Source: Plasmopara viticola
Taxonomy: Eukaryota; Oomycota; Peronosporomycetes; Peronosporales; Peronosporaceae
Reading direction: 5' to 3'
Assembly: GCA_001695595.3 (NCBI GenBank)
Contig: MBPM02000140.1
Location: forward strand, 50,372 to 114,371
Length of the DNA stretch: 64,000 nucleotides
A program made the position numbers and the translations under genes. Shown here piece by piece: positions 9,928-21,300 of the stretch (its first letter is position 1; every line of letters begins with the position of its first letter). A model generated the notes under the pieces. That model had not been told where the DNA came from. It searched no databases and was given only the letters and a program-made list of their open reading frames with translations.

Positions 9928-12900
9928 ATGACCGTGAACACAAACGGCATCAAGCGAAATGGTCACCTCTTCATTGACAATCTTTTAGCCAAGCACTCGC
10001 TAACATGCGTCCAAGAAACCAAGTTTGCTGACGCGCAGCATCTTAATACGTTCAAGTTTCACCTCTGCTCAAATTTTGCCCACAAACTCTTCGTCAATGA
10101 CAGTAACACGCGGCTCGATCGACCCACGCGCGGTCGCAGTAGTGGAGTACTGACACTGCTACGTTCTGATTTTCCTGGTATCGAAACGGCTGCAGAAATG
10201 GTACACCTGACTGTGCCGGGAAGGTATCTTGTTGTAAAGGTAACGGTTCAACGTGCTCCCGTCTACATTCACAATGTGTACGCGCCTGTCGATAGACACG
10301 AAAAGCAATCGTTCTTTCTAAACCTTCCAACAGATGGGTTTGAAAATGATGCAACGCACTTCGTACTCGGAGATTTAAATACGCCACTTGACCCTCAACT
10401 CGATTGCTCGAAACCTGACTTGCACTACGACCAGAGCCGCTCTTCTTGTCTTGAGTGGATTGCCAAACTAGGTGTAGTTGATGCGTGGCGTACCCACCAT
10501 GACTCTAAGCGAGTGTTTACTGGTCCTCTTCCTCGAAAAAATCGATTGGACTACATTCTGATTTCGGAGCAATTCTGCGACCGCTTCTACGAAAATGCCG
10601 AATATTTCCTGCCAATGCATGCTGGCGATCATCTTGCTCATAGCGTTTCCCTTCGAAGTGGTACGCAGCTACATGGTCGTGGTTATTGGAAATTTCGGCG
10701 ATACCTCCTCGAATATCCGAAGGTTGTATCAGCAATTGAAAGGGAGGCCGAGCAGGTCCTGGACCAGCTTCGCCATTCAGAAAACCCCGGAAAAATTTGG
10801 GAAAATTGGAAAAAAAGCATCAAGACTCAGCTTCAAGACGTCCAGAAAAAGCTCAGGCAACAAGACACGCGGGAGATCGAAGATGCTCGCGTCGCATTAG
10901 ATCAAGCAGCCGCCCGATACCGTGCATTGTCAGGCAAAGAGAATCGAGACTTTTTGACGATGCTTTGCGAAGCTATAAGGATATAGTCACGAGAACCCGC
11001 CAACACAATCATGATGCTTCTTTTGACTTTCAAGTCAACAACTCGGAACGCTCAACATCTCATTTTTTTCGTCCCTTAGACACAAGTTTGCGACGCGTTT
11101 CGATTGAGGAGGTTATAACACCAAGTGGACATGTCTCAACGAATCCTCAAGAAATCTCTCTGCGTTTCTTGGAGCACTGGGGATCTGAGATGGGTGATGT
11201 CAAGAGTCCAATCGAATCGGCCTCTGAGCCAAATGTCGCGCAGCAACGCATACTTCTTGACTCAATTTCGAGAGTCGTCCCAGTCACGAGCTGCACAGCT
11301 TTGGAAGCCGACCTGACCACTGCTGACCTTGCAACTGCAATCCGGCATATGAGAGCGACATCCTCTCCAGGCATGGACGGTTTAACGGCTGGATTTTATC
11401 AGGTGGCACCATCAGTATTTGGCGAGTGCCTCGCGATTGTTTTCAAGGATAGACTGAGGCGCGGCGAGCTTCTAGCGTCTCAGCGTAAATCAGCGGTCGT
11501 ACTGCTACATAAGAAAGGTTCACGCGCTGAGCCTGGCAATTATCGTCCAATTGCACTCGTGCCAGTCGACGTGAAGGTGCTGTCAAAAGCACTGACATAT
11601 CGATTACAAAAAGTAATACTGAACCTGATCCATCCAGACCAAAAAGGCTTCGTCAAGACCCGATCAATTCATCATCATGTACGCTTTCTTGCCGATCTGC
11701 AAGACCTTGTGACAAATCGAGACGAAGAGACCTACGCACTTTTCCTGGACTTTCAAAAGGCATTCGACCGTGTAAATTGGTCGTATATGTTTCGGCTGCT
11801 GGCTTGCATGGGCTTCGGACCAGTTTTTATTTCATGGATTCAGCTCTTGTACACCAAACCGAAGGCACACCTGCTCATCAATGGTAATATCCAGCCAGCT
11901 TTGCACCCTACTCGAGGCGTGAAGCAAGGAGACCCTTTGTCGGCACTCCTATTTGTGCTTACAATTGATCCTCTTGGAAATTTACTTCGCAAACATGACG
12001 AATACGGGATATGTCTGAATGCGAATTGTATGGTGACAAGTATGTTTTTCGCGGATGACTCGACGTTGCTCGCCGGGTCAATTGATCACGTTCGGGCTCA
12101 GCTTGCAATTGTAGACGTGTACTGTGCTGGCTCTGGAGCAAGACTTAATTTGTCCAAGTCGGTACTGCTGGCCCTAAATCGTAGCATGGTGTGTCCTGCA
12201 CTTCCCGGGGTCCAAGTTCTTGGACGTTCCGACACCACAAAATACTTAGGCATCCCGTTCGGTCAGGCGTCAGTCAACGACATGATTACCAATTTTTTGG
12301 ACGCTCGCTTCTTTGAGAGCATAAAATCATGGTACAGGCGTGCCCGCACACTTCGAGGTAGACTGCTCGTTGCACAGACGATGGTGCTATCGCGTTTGTG
12401 GCACTACACTCAGCACGCGAATATATCTCGGGTCATTGTGCGGCGTTGGCAATCGATGCTTAATCGGTTTGTTCTGAGTCGTAAGCATGATCGTGACGAA
12501 AAGCACGTGATGCTCATCCCGAGCGAATTTCTTTATCACAAGCGCACCCACGGTGGTCTTGGTATTCCACGTCTCGATGCCCAGCTCAAAAAGCAACGTC
12601 TTGCGCTGTTATTGCAGGTTATCGGAGCTGTAATTGGTGATGATGAGCAGAACTGGACGGCGGCGAGCATGGAGCTGCTGACGTCTGGATTACCTTGCTA
12701 TGGCGGATGCCACGCACTCGACTTTCTTACAATCTCACCGCTTCGTCACGGCAAGCCTACTCACTTGGCCGAACTGCAATGTGGTGGAGAGAGACGTGGG
12801 TGTGTTGGTACAAGACACGATGGAATGTCACGTGGCATGACTTGAGTTTGCACGAACGCGCCATGTATGGCCTACATCAGCCAATTTGGCTCCATGCTGA

Positions 12901-14041
12901 TGCTGATCTTCACTACGAGAGGCGAACACGATCCGATACGGTGGTGGTGCATCGACGTTGTCTAGGTCTGGTCGCCGAACCACAACGAAGCTTTCGTCTC
13001 CATATCTCATGTAGCTTCAAATTACGGTCACTCGCTGACTTCAGGTGTGTAGGTGAAGCGTGGCCAGCTGCAACCACCTTCGTACAGCGACATATCGACT
13101 ACACGCTTGTCTCAGTGCGACCGTACACACAGATGAAGTGGCTGCGCTCGCTGTACCGGGATGCGACGCAAATTGTTGACCGCCTTGGAGCACAACAACT
13201 TGTACGGGAATCGTCAAGCATAGACGCACACGGATGTCTGCTTCCACGAGTTGGCTACAGAAAAAAAGCGAAGATATTCTTGATCCCGAAGATTCCACGG
13301 TCAGCGATCCTGAAAATTGTCTGGGCGCCTAACCCTCCAAAAAAGCCGCACCCGATGAAAATTTACTCAAAGCGTGGCGACGACCAACAGATTGAAGCAT
13401 TCGCGGAGTATCGAAAGCGGCTGCGCCAGATCCTGCTTCCGGTCTTCGAAGACTTGCAATTTCGTCTTGCGTTTCGCTTGCTACCCGTGCGATCGCGCTT
13501 CTGGTTCTTGGAGACGTCACATCCAGGCATCCGTAAATGCGTGCGCGCAGGATGCAAAGCGATAGAGACTGAGAAGCATTTATTTTTCGACTGCACGCTG
13601 GCGTCAAGGCTCTGGTGTCAGATCTTGCAGCTTGTCTCACCATTCTTTGTCTCTCGACCGTCGTGGCTTGATATAACTCTCGCGAACAAGATGCACGTAC
13701 GCGACGACTGGGTTCAATGTTCTGGTGTGGTACGAGATGTATGGCATGTGCTTCGAGCTGTGGTACTTCACACGATCTGGACGAACCGCAATCGATGCTT
13801 GTTCGACGGACGGCAACCGATACCGGTAGCTCCAGCACTCTCAGTCATATTGTCGACTTTCTGTGCGCACATTCGCTTTTTCCAGCGACACCTGTACTAC
13901 CGGAAGCTGAGACAAGATCTAAAACAAGTGATTGACTCGCTGAAGACCCATTCCGTGTTCCACAGCTTCACTTGTCAGCACCCGGGCATCACCAATAACC
14001 TGCAAGGCAGCACCATCAAGACCTGTGCGCACATGAACTAA
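9928..14041 (+). pseudogene. LINE B ORF2: APE endonuclease, reverse transcriptase, zinc-knuckle region; two frameshifts
   Basis: Start chosen at ATG 9928 (MTVNTNGIKRNG), 44 bases after the ORF1 stop; LINE C has the same start context. The APE endonuclease covers about residues 1-240 with motifs TVNTNG, QETKF, VYAPV, LGDLN, RLDYIL and GDHLAH. The reverse transcriptase follows with SSPGMDGLTAGFY, NYRPIALVPVDVKVLSK, HPDQKGFV, FLDFQKAFDRVNW, KQGDPLSALLF, FADDSTLL and KYLGIPFG. The C-terminal part has RLAFRLLPVRSRFW, a zf-RVT-like spacing (C-x4-C ... H-LFFDC) and WTNRNRCLF. The overall style is closest to the Tx1/L1 group, which includes known target-specific elements. Frame breaks: a base lost at the T run 10951-10955 (LINE A has ACATTTTT), and one lost near 12766-12781, shared with A. 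Confidence 0.88.
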
Positions 14042-15071
14042 TAAACAACGTCTAGAAAAGAACACGGTTAATGTCGGCAAATACTGAGTTCATTCCAATC
14101 GTTTAAAAAGCCGTCGTCCGAAGATGTGGGTGCTATCTGGTCGGGCAGCCTGCCGGGCGCCCTTACGGGTAAAGCCACATCACTTGAAGAACGTCCGAAT
14201 TTTCTGGGGGGTCCGCTGCCGCAAGTCTCGCACTTGATGTAGCCATACAGTGCACCTGGAGGGTAACTGGATACGAGCCAGCCGCGTAAAAGACCGGAGT
14301 AGGGGGCGCCTGTAACAAAGCAGTGAGAAAGCGGCTTCGTAAGTCAAGAGCTTTGTCTTCTGTGAACCCTGGGGGGCCAAGGGTACCTTGATGAAGTCTG
14401 AGAGCTGAATCCCAGTGGTTATGGTGACCCGAAGAGGCCTAAAAGGCCAATTTACCTGTGGGGCCATACCGGTCACTTTTTTATCTTTACTGTGAGGCCT
14501 GGAGAATCAAGAAATTTCTCACTCCTCACGACGAATAAGAAGCGAGGGATTTTTGTCTTATAAAGTATAACGATCCCAAAAATGGGTCGGCCCACGGATT
14601 GGGCTGCGGATTACGCCGTCGCGAAACGACGCGACAGTGTGCTGAAAGACCGGACTTCCGTTTAAGCCCCTGAAGTCTTGATACGCGTGAGCAATTGGCA
14701 TGCAATGGGCGCTGTATGTGCTGCCTAAGTGCCAAAAGTTGCGGCTGTTGATCGACCGCAGTTATCGAGCAACGTTGCCACGCACAAAGGGTCTAAATGG
14801 CCTTTTTCGCCCGAAGTTGAAGTCAAATCGGGGGCAAAAGTGTAGAACCGAAACCCTCCCAGACCAGTGATTGGATGAGATCCAAAAAAATACGTGGAAA
14901 ACATAAGTTATGTATTTTCCTTTTTTTGAGGAAATTACATAAATTTTTGTATATTTCTATTTTGGGGGAAAATGCATAATTATATATAGTACACTAGAGA
15001 AGTTTAGAGCAGATACTACGCCAGGCAAGTTGGGTAGACATTCGCCTATATCACATAATATAGACGACCTT
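14042..15071 (+). other. LINE B 3' non-coding region
   Basis: About 1 kb with no supported gene, matching 3689-4714 of LINE A almost base for base. It ends GCCAGGCAAGTTGGGTAGAC ... ATAATATAGACGACCTT. The end of LINE D (GCCAGGCAAGTTGATTAGTC ... TAATATAGACAATTTAA) and of LINE C (ATAATATAGACAAACTTT) share this tail, so it is the probable recognition end for reverse transcription. Confidence 0.7.
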
Positions 15072-15575
15072 CAACTGAGCTAAACGGGTATACTCGAGTT
15101 AAGATAATATCAAATGTACACAAAAAGAGAAACACAACCAGGAGCAAGCACACCGACAAACACACAAACACCAAGTATAAGCTCTTGGTATGCACGCACG
15201 CAACCACATTATTCTACTCGCATAAGCCGGACAAGCACGTCGTGATAAACGCATGATTGAACATTCTTTTGCGAAGATCATACATAGTTTTCGTGTTTAC
15301 GACAGAATTCTAAGTGCTGAGTGCAGACAGGCAGCTCATTTCCTAACAACGGAAATGGTTCGATTATAGTCGAGCAGAAAACTGTATTCTTTGCTGTTCA
15401 AAACAGCTAATTGCGTCGCTCTTGTAGTCAAGAGTAATTGCACCGTGAACGACCATGACGATCGTTAAACTTAAAGAGAAATCTAAATCAGAATACGAAG
15501 AAGGAGCATGTGCTACTTTCTAGTATAAATGCATGGCGCACAAATCTTTCACGCACGACTCTTAGGCAATTTACA

Positions 15576-15648
15576 CCCCCCCCTTGGGGCTCGAACCCAC
15601 GACCACTGGCTTAAAAGGCCAGCGCTCTACCAACTGAGCTAGACGGGT
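15576..15648 (-). tRNA. tRNA-Lys(UUU)-like
   Basis: Intact D and anticodon arms, anticodon UUU. The T stem carries the same CCCAA change as the copy at 7195, and the 3' acceptor run has eight G. Confidence 0.55.
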
Positions 15649-16133
15649 ATACTCGAGTTAAGATAATATCAAATGTACACAAAAAGAGAAACACAACCAG
15701 GAGCAAGGACACCGACAAACACACAAACACCAAGTGTAAGCTCTTGGTATGCACGCACGCAGCCACATTATTCTACTCGCATAAGCCGGACAAGAACGTC
15801 GTGAAAAACGCATGATTGAACATTCTCTTACGAAGATCATACATAGTTTTCGTGTTTACGAACAGAATTCTAACTGCTGAGTGCAGACAGGCAGCCCATT
15901 TCCTAACAACGGAAATGCTTCGAATATAGTCGAGCAGAAAATTGTATTCTTTGCTGTTTAAAACAGCTACTTGCGTCGCTCTTGTAGTCAAGAGTAATCG
16001 CACCGTGAACGACCATGACGATTGTTAGACTTAAAGAGAAATCCAAGCCAAAATACGAAGAAGGAGCATGTGCTGCTTTCTAGTATAAATGCATGGCGCA
16101 CTAATCTTTCACGCACGACTATTAGGCAATATA

Positions 16134-16206
16134 CAACCCCCGTGGGGCTCGAACCCACAACCACTGGCTTAAAAGACCTGCGCTCTACCAACTGAGCTAG
16201 ACGGAT
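16134..16206 (-). tRNA. tRNA-Lys(UUU)-like, probable pseudogene
   Basis: Near copy of 6362-6434 with the same weakened anticodon stem; a SINE is inserted at its 5' end. Confidence 0.5.
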
Positions 16207-16207
16207 A

Positions 16208-16463
16208 CCCGGTGGCGTGGGTTAGTGGATTATGCTTCTGGTCCTCACGGTGTGTGGTGCGGGTTCGAGCCCCACACCGGACAAACTTCGTAATCAACCA
16301 GACTTGGGGAGAGGACGGCCCCAAGCGAAATGTTTCCGACCCCGATCAAGAAAAAGACAATAACAAGACGAAAAAGAATCTTCAGACTAAAAATGTAAAT
16401 GTAGAAATCCTAGCCAAGCCGAGAAGGTATAGGTTGTGTTAGGATTAAATACATGACAACTTT
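16208..16463 (+). mobile_element. SINE copy 2
   Basis: 256 bases, nearly identical to SINE copy 1 and in the same setting, so probably duplicated together with the array. Followed by the tRNA stub CAACTGAGCTAGACGGGTA at 16464-16482. Confidence 0.75.
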
Positions 16464-16965
16464 CAACTGAGCTAGACGGGTATACTAGAGATAAGATAAT
16501 ATCAAATGTACACAAAAAAAGAAACACAACCAGGAGCAAGCACACCGACAAACACACAAACACCAAGTATAAGCTCTTGGTATGCACGCACGCAACCACA
16601 TTATTCTACTCGCATAAGTAGGACAAGAACGTCGTCACAAACGCATGATTGAACATTCTCTTGCGAAGATCATACATAGTTTCGTGTTTACGAACAGAAT
16701 TCTAAGTGCTGAGTGCAGACAGGCAGCCCATTTCCTAACAACGGAAATGATTCCATTATAGTCGAGCAGAAAATTGTATTCTTTGCTGTTCAAAACAGCT
16801 AATTGCGTCGCTCTTGTAGTCAAGAGTAATTGCACCGTGAACGACCATGCCGATTGCTAGACTTTAAGAGAAATCTAAACCAAAATACGAAGAAGGAGCA
16901 TGTGCTGCTTTCTAGTATAAATGCATGGCGCACTAATCTTTCACGCACGACTCTTAGGCAATACA

Positions 16966-17038
16966 CAACCCCCGTGGGGCTCGAACCCACAACCACTTGC
17001 TTAAAAGACCAGCGCTCTACCAACTGAGCTAGACGGGT
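16966..17038 (-). tRNA. tRNA-Lys(UUU)-like, probable pseudogene
   Basis: Anticodon UUU. The anticodon stem CTGGT/GCAAG has a G/A mismatch; the other arms are good. Confidence 0.5.
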
Positions 17039-17554
17039 ATACTCGAGTTAAGATAATATCAAATGTACACAATAAGAGAAACACAACCAGGAGCAAGCCC
17101 ACCGACAAACACACCAACACCAAGTATAAGCTCTTGGTATGCACGCACGCAACCACATTATTCTACCCGCATAGGCCGGACAAGAACGTCTTGACAAACG
17201 CATGTTTAAACATTCTCTTGCGAAGATCATACATAGTTTTCGTGTTTACGAACAGAATTCTAACTGCTGAGTGCAGACAGGCAGCCCATTTCCTAACAAC
17301 GGAAATGGTTCCATTATAGTCGAGCAGAAAATTTTATTCTTTGCTGTTTGAAACAGCTACTTGCGTCGCTCTTGTAATTGCACCGTGAACGACCATGACG
17401 ATTGTTAGACTTAAAGAGAAATCTAAACCAGAATACGAAGAAGGAGCATGTCTGCTTTTGAGTATAAATGCATGGCGCAAGAAAGAGCATGTGCTGCTTT
17501 CTAGTATAAATGCATGGTGCACAAATCTTTCACGCACGACTCTTAGGCAATTTA

Positions 17555-17627
17555 CACCCCCCGTGGGGCTCGAACCCACGACCACTGGCTTAAAAAGCCA
17601 GTGCTCTACCAACTGAGCTATACGGTT
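17555..17627 (-). tRNA. tRNA-Lys(UUU)-like, probable pseudogene
   Basis: Anticodon stem fully paired around loop TTTTTAA, anticodon UUU. The acceptor 5' strand AACCGTA is mismatched as in 5805-5877. Confidence 0.5.
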
Positions 17628-18111
17628 AACTCGAGTCAAGATAACTTCAAATGTACACAAAAAGAGAAACATAACCAGGAGCAAGCACACCGACAAACAC
17701 ACAAACACCAAGTACAAGCTCTTGGTATGCACGCACGCAACCACATTATTCTACTCGCATACAGCCGGACTAGAACGTCGTGACAGACGCATGATTAAAC
17801 ATTCTCTTGCGAAGATCATACATATTTTCGTGTTTACGAACAGAATTCTAAATGCTGAGTGCAGACAGGCAGCCCATCTCCTAACAACGGAAATGGTACG
17901 ATTATAGTCGAGCAGAAAATTGTATTCTTTGCTGTTCAAAACAGCTAATTGCGTCGCTCTTGTAGTCAAGAGTAATTGCACCGTGAACGACCATGCCGAT
18001 TGCTAAACTTAAAGAGAAATCTAAACCAAAATACGAAGAAGGAGCATGTGCTGCTTTCTAGCATAAATGCATGGCGCACTAATCTTTCACGCACGACTAT
18101 TAGGCAATATA

Positions 18112-18184
18112 CAACCCCCGTGGGGCTCGAACCCACAACCACTGGCTTAAAAGACCTGCGCTCTACCAACTGAGCTAGACGGAT
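18112..18184 (-). tRNA. tRNA-Lys(UUU)-like, probable pseudogene
   Basis: Same type as 6362-6434, with a weakened anticodon stem and a SINE at its 5' end. Confidence 0.5.
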
Positions 18185-18185
18185 A

Positions 18186-18440
18186 CCCGGTGGCGTGAGT
18201 TAGTGGATTATGCTTCTGGTTCTCACGATGTGTGTTGCGGGTTTGAGCCCCACACCGGACAAACTTCGTAATCAACCAGACTTGGGGAGAGGGCGGCTCC
18301 AAGCGAAATATTTTCGACCCCGATCAAGAAAAGACGATAACAAGACGAAAAAGAATCTTCAGACTAAAAATGTAAATGAAGAAGTCCTAGCCAAGCCGAG
18401 AAGGTATAGGTTGTGTTAAGATGAAATCCATGACAACTTT
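18186..18440 (+). mobile_element. SINE copy 3
   Basis: 255 bases. The B-box-like stretch reads GGGTTTGAGCCCC here (one change). Tail ATGAAATCCATGACAACTTT, then stub CAACTGAGCTATACGGGTA at 18441-18459. Confidence 0.7.
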
Positions 18441-18974
18441 CAACTGAGCTATACGGGTATACTCGAGTCAAGATATTATCAAATGTACACAAAAAGAGAA
18501 AAACAACTAGGAGCAAGCACACCGACAAACACACCAACACCAAGTATGAGCTCTTGGTATGCACGCACGCAGCCACATTATTCTACTCGCATAAGCCGGA
18601 CAAGAACGTCGTGAAAAACGCATGATTGAACATTCTCTTGCGAAGATCATACATAGTTTTCGTGTTTACGAACAGAATTCTAAATGCTGAGTGCAGACAG
18701 GCAGCCCATTTCCTAACAACGGAAATGGTTCGAATATAGTCGAGCAGAAAATCTTAATCTTTGCTGTTTAAAACAGGTACTTGCGTCGCTCTTGTAATAG
18801 CACCGTGAACGACCATGACGATTGTTAGACTTAAAGAGAAATCTAAATCGAAATACGAAGAAGGAGCATGTCTGCTTTTGAGTATAAATGCATGGAGCAA
18901 GAAAGAGCATGTGCTGCTTTCTAGTATAAATGCATGGCGCACAAATCTTTCACGCACGACTCTTAGGCAATTTA

Positions 18975-19047
18975 CACCCCCCGTGGGGCTCGAACCCACG
19001 ACTTCTGGCTTAAAAGACCTGCGCTCTACCAACTGAGCTAGACGAAT
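18975..19047 (-). tRNA. tRNA-Lys(UUU)-like, probable pseudogene
   Basis: Anticodon UUU. Changes in the variable region (ACTTCT for ACCACT on the plus strand), anticodon stem and acceptor (GACGAAT). The spacer to its left has the partial internal duplication also seen near 5695-5760. Confidence 0.45.
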
Positions 19048-19048
19048 A

Positions 19049-19304
19049 CCCGGTGGCGTGGGTTAGTGGATTATGCTTCTGGTTCTCACGGTGTGTGTTG
19101 CGGGATCGAGCCCCACACCGGACAAACTTCGTAATCAACCAGACTTGGGGAGAGGGCGGCCCCAAGCGAAATAACTCCGACCCCGATCAAGAATAAGACG
19201 ATAACAAGACGAAAAAGAATCTTCAGACTAAAAATGTAAGTGAAGAAGTCCTAGCCAAGCCGAGAAGGTATAGGTTGTGTTAAGATGAAATCCATGACAA
19301 CTTT
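19049..19304 (+). mobile_element. SINE copy 4
   Basis: 256 bases, same subgroup as copies 3 and 5. B-box-like stretch GGGATCGAGCCCC (one change). Stub CAACTGAGCTATACGGGTA follows at 19305-19323. Confidence 0.7.
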
Positions 19305-19807
19305 CAACTGAGCTATACGGGTATACTCGAGTCAAGATAATATCAAATGTACACAAAAAGAGAAAAACAACCAGGAGCAAGCACACCGACAAACACACAA
19401 ACACCAAGTATGAGCTCTTGGTATGCACGCACGCAACCACATTATTCTACTCGCATAAGCCGGACAAGAACGTCGTGAAAAACGCATGATTGAACATTCT
19501 CTTGCGAAGATCATACATAGTTTTCGTGTTTACGAACAGAATTCTAACTGCTGAGTGCAGACAGGCAGCCCATCTCCTAACAACGGAAATGGTACGATTA
19601 TAGTCGAGCAGAAAATTGTATTCTTTGCTGTTCAAAACAGCTAATTGCGTCGCTCTTGTAGTCAAGAGTAATTGCACCGTGAACGATCATGCCGATTGCT
19701 AGACTTAAAGAGAAATCTAAACCAAAATACGAAGAAGGAGCATGTGCTGCTTTCTAGTATAAATGCATGGCGCACTAATCTTTCACGCACGACTATTAGG
19801 CAATATA

Positions 19808-19880
19808 CAACCCCCGTGGGGCTCGAACCCACAACCACTGGCTTAAAAGACCTGCGCTCTACCAACTGAGCTAGACGGAT
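19808..19880 (-). tRNA. tRNA-Lys(UUU)-like, probable pseudogene
   Basis: Same type as 18112-18184, with a SINE at its 5' end. Confidence 0.5.
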
Positions 19881-19881
19881 A

Positions 19882-20136
19882 CCCGGTGGCGTGAGTTAGT
19901 GGATTATGCTTCTGGTTCTCACGATGTGTGTTGCGGGTTTGAGCCCCACACCGGACAAACTTCGTAATCAACCAGACTTGGGGAGAGGGCGGCTCCAAGC
20001 GAAATATTTTCGACCCCGATCAAGAAAAGACGATAACAAGACGAAAAAGAATCTTCAGACTAAAAATGTAAATGAAGAAGTCCTAGCCAAGCCGAGAAGG
20101 TATAGGTTGTGTTAAGATGAAATCCATGACAACTTT
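19882..20136 (+). mobile_element. SINE copy 5
   Basis: 255 bases, practically identical to copy 3. Stub CAACTGAGCTATATGGGTA follows at 20137-20155. Confidence 0.7.
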
Positions 20137-20680
20137 CAACTGAGCTATATGGGTATACTCGAGTCAAGATAATATCAAATGTACACAAAAAGAGAAAAAC
20201 AACCAGGAGCAAGCACACCGACAAACACACAAACACCAAGTATGAGCTCTTGGTATGCACGCACGCAACCACATTATTCTACTCGCATAAGCCGGACAAG
20301 AACGTCGTGAAAAACGCATGATTGAACATTCTCTTGCGAAGATCATACATAGTTTTCGTGTTTACGAACAGAATTCTAACTGCTGAGTGCAGACAGGCAG
20401 CCCATCTCCTAACAACGGAAATGGTACGATTATAGTCGAGCAGAAAACTGTATTCTTTGCTGTTCAAAACAGCTAATTGCGTCGCTCTTGTAGTCAAGAG
20501 TAATTGCACCGTGAACGACCATGCCAATTGCTAGACTTAAAGAGAAATCTAAACCAAAATACGAAGAAGGAGCATGTCTGCTTTTGAGTATAAATGCATG
20601 GCGCAAGAAAGAGCATGTGCTGCTTTCTAGTATAAATGCTTGGCGCACAAATCTTTCACGCACGACAAATAGGCAATATA

Positions 20681-20753
20681 CATCCCGTGATGGGCTCGAA
20701 CCGACGATCACTGGCTTAAAAGGCCAGCGCTCTACCAACTGAGCTAGACGGGT
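20681..20753 (-). tRNA. tRNA-Lys(UUU)-like pseudogene
   Basis: D and anticodon arms are intact, but the T arm is altered (plus strand CCCGTGATGGGCTCGAACCG), which breaks the T stem. Confidence 0.45.
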
Positions 20754-21235
20754 ATACTCGAGTCAAGATAATATCAGATGTACACAAAGAGAGAAACACA
20801 ACCAGGAGCAAGCAAATCGACAAACACACAAACACCAAGTATAAGCTCTTTGTATGCACGCACGCAACCACATTATTCTACTCGCATATAGCCGGACAAG
20901 AACGTCGTGTCAAACGCATGATTAAACATTCTCTTACGAAGATCATACATAGTTTTCGTGTTTACGAACAGAATTCTAACTGCTGAGTGCAGACAGGCAG
21001 CCCATCTCTAACAACGGAAATGGTTCTACTTTAGTCGAGCAGAAAATTGTATTCTATGCTGTTTAAAACAGCTACTTGCGTCGCTCTTGTAGTCAAGAAT
21101 AATTGCACCGTGAACGACCATGCCGATTGCTAGACTTAAAGAGAAACCAAAATAAAATAAAGAAGGAGCATGTGCTGCTTTCTAGTATAAATGTATGGCG
21201 CACAAATCTTTCATGCACGACTATTAGGCAATATA

Positions 21236-21300
21236 CACCCCCCGTGGGGCTCGAACCCACGACCACTGGCTTAAAAGGCCATCACTCTACCAACTGAGCG
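21236..21300 (-). pseudogene. tRNA-Lys-like gene cut by LINE D
   Basis: The 3' part of a tRNA-Lys unit, with an intact T arm and anticodon UUU. It ends after CAACTGAGC, where LINE D starts, so nucleotides 1-9 of the tRNA are missing. The matching stub lies after LINE D at 27667. Confidence 0.65.

Larger units (their letters stand above)
7269..15071 (+). mobile_element. LINE B: full-length Tx1/L1-like non-LTR retrotransposon in a tRNA-Lys gene
   Basis: About 7.8 kb. A short 5' leader of about 85 bases is followed by ORF1 (7354-9884), ORF2 (9928-14041) and a 3' non-coding region of about 1 kb. There is no LTR and no long poly(A) tail at the junction. The 5' edge CTTCCCAATTTGCCGGCAAC is also found at the start of LINE C (with T for C), which fixes the true 5' end. 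Orientation is opposite to the tRNA. A 19-base duplication of the tRNA 5' end flanks it. ORF1 has one and ORF2 two single-base frameshifts, so this copy is inactive as read, unless they are sequence errors. Confidence 0.9.
15072..21300. repeat. tRNA-Lys tandem array, block II (nine tRNA copies, four SINEs)
   Basis: Same unit as block I. Full-length tRNA copies end at 15648, 16206, 17038, 17627, 18184, 19047, 19880 and 20753, and a truncated one ends at 21300. SINE copies 2-5 lie at 16208, 18186, 19049 and 19882. Copies 3-5 share tail variants (ATGAAATCCATGAC) and a stub variant (AGCTATAC or AGCTATAT), so whole SINE-plus-tRNA units of about 830-860 bases were multiplied by unequal exchange. 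The first stub (15072-15090) repeats the AGCTAAACGGG variant seen after LINE A. Confidence 0.85.

Noticed and set aside
4715..21300. Regular repeats with spacers, considered as a CRISPR-like array
   Set aside because: Units are about 555 bases with tRNA homology in a eukaryotic setting; repeat and spacer sizes do not fit CRISPR.
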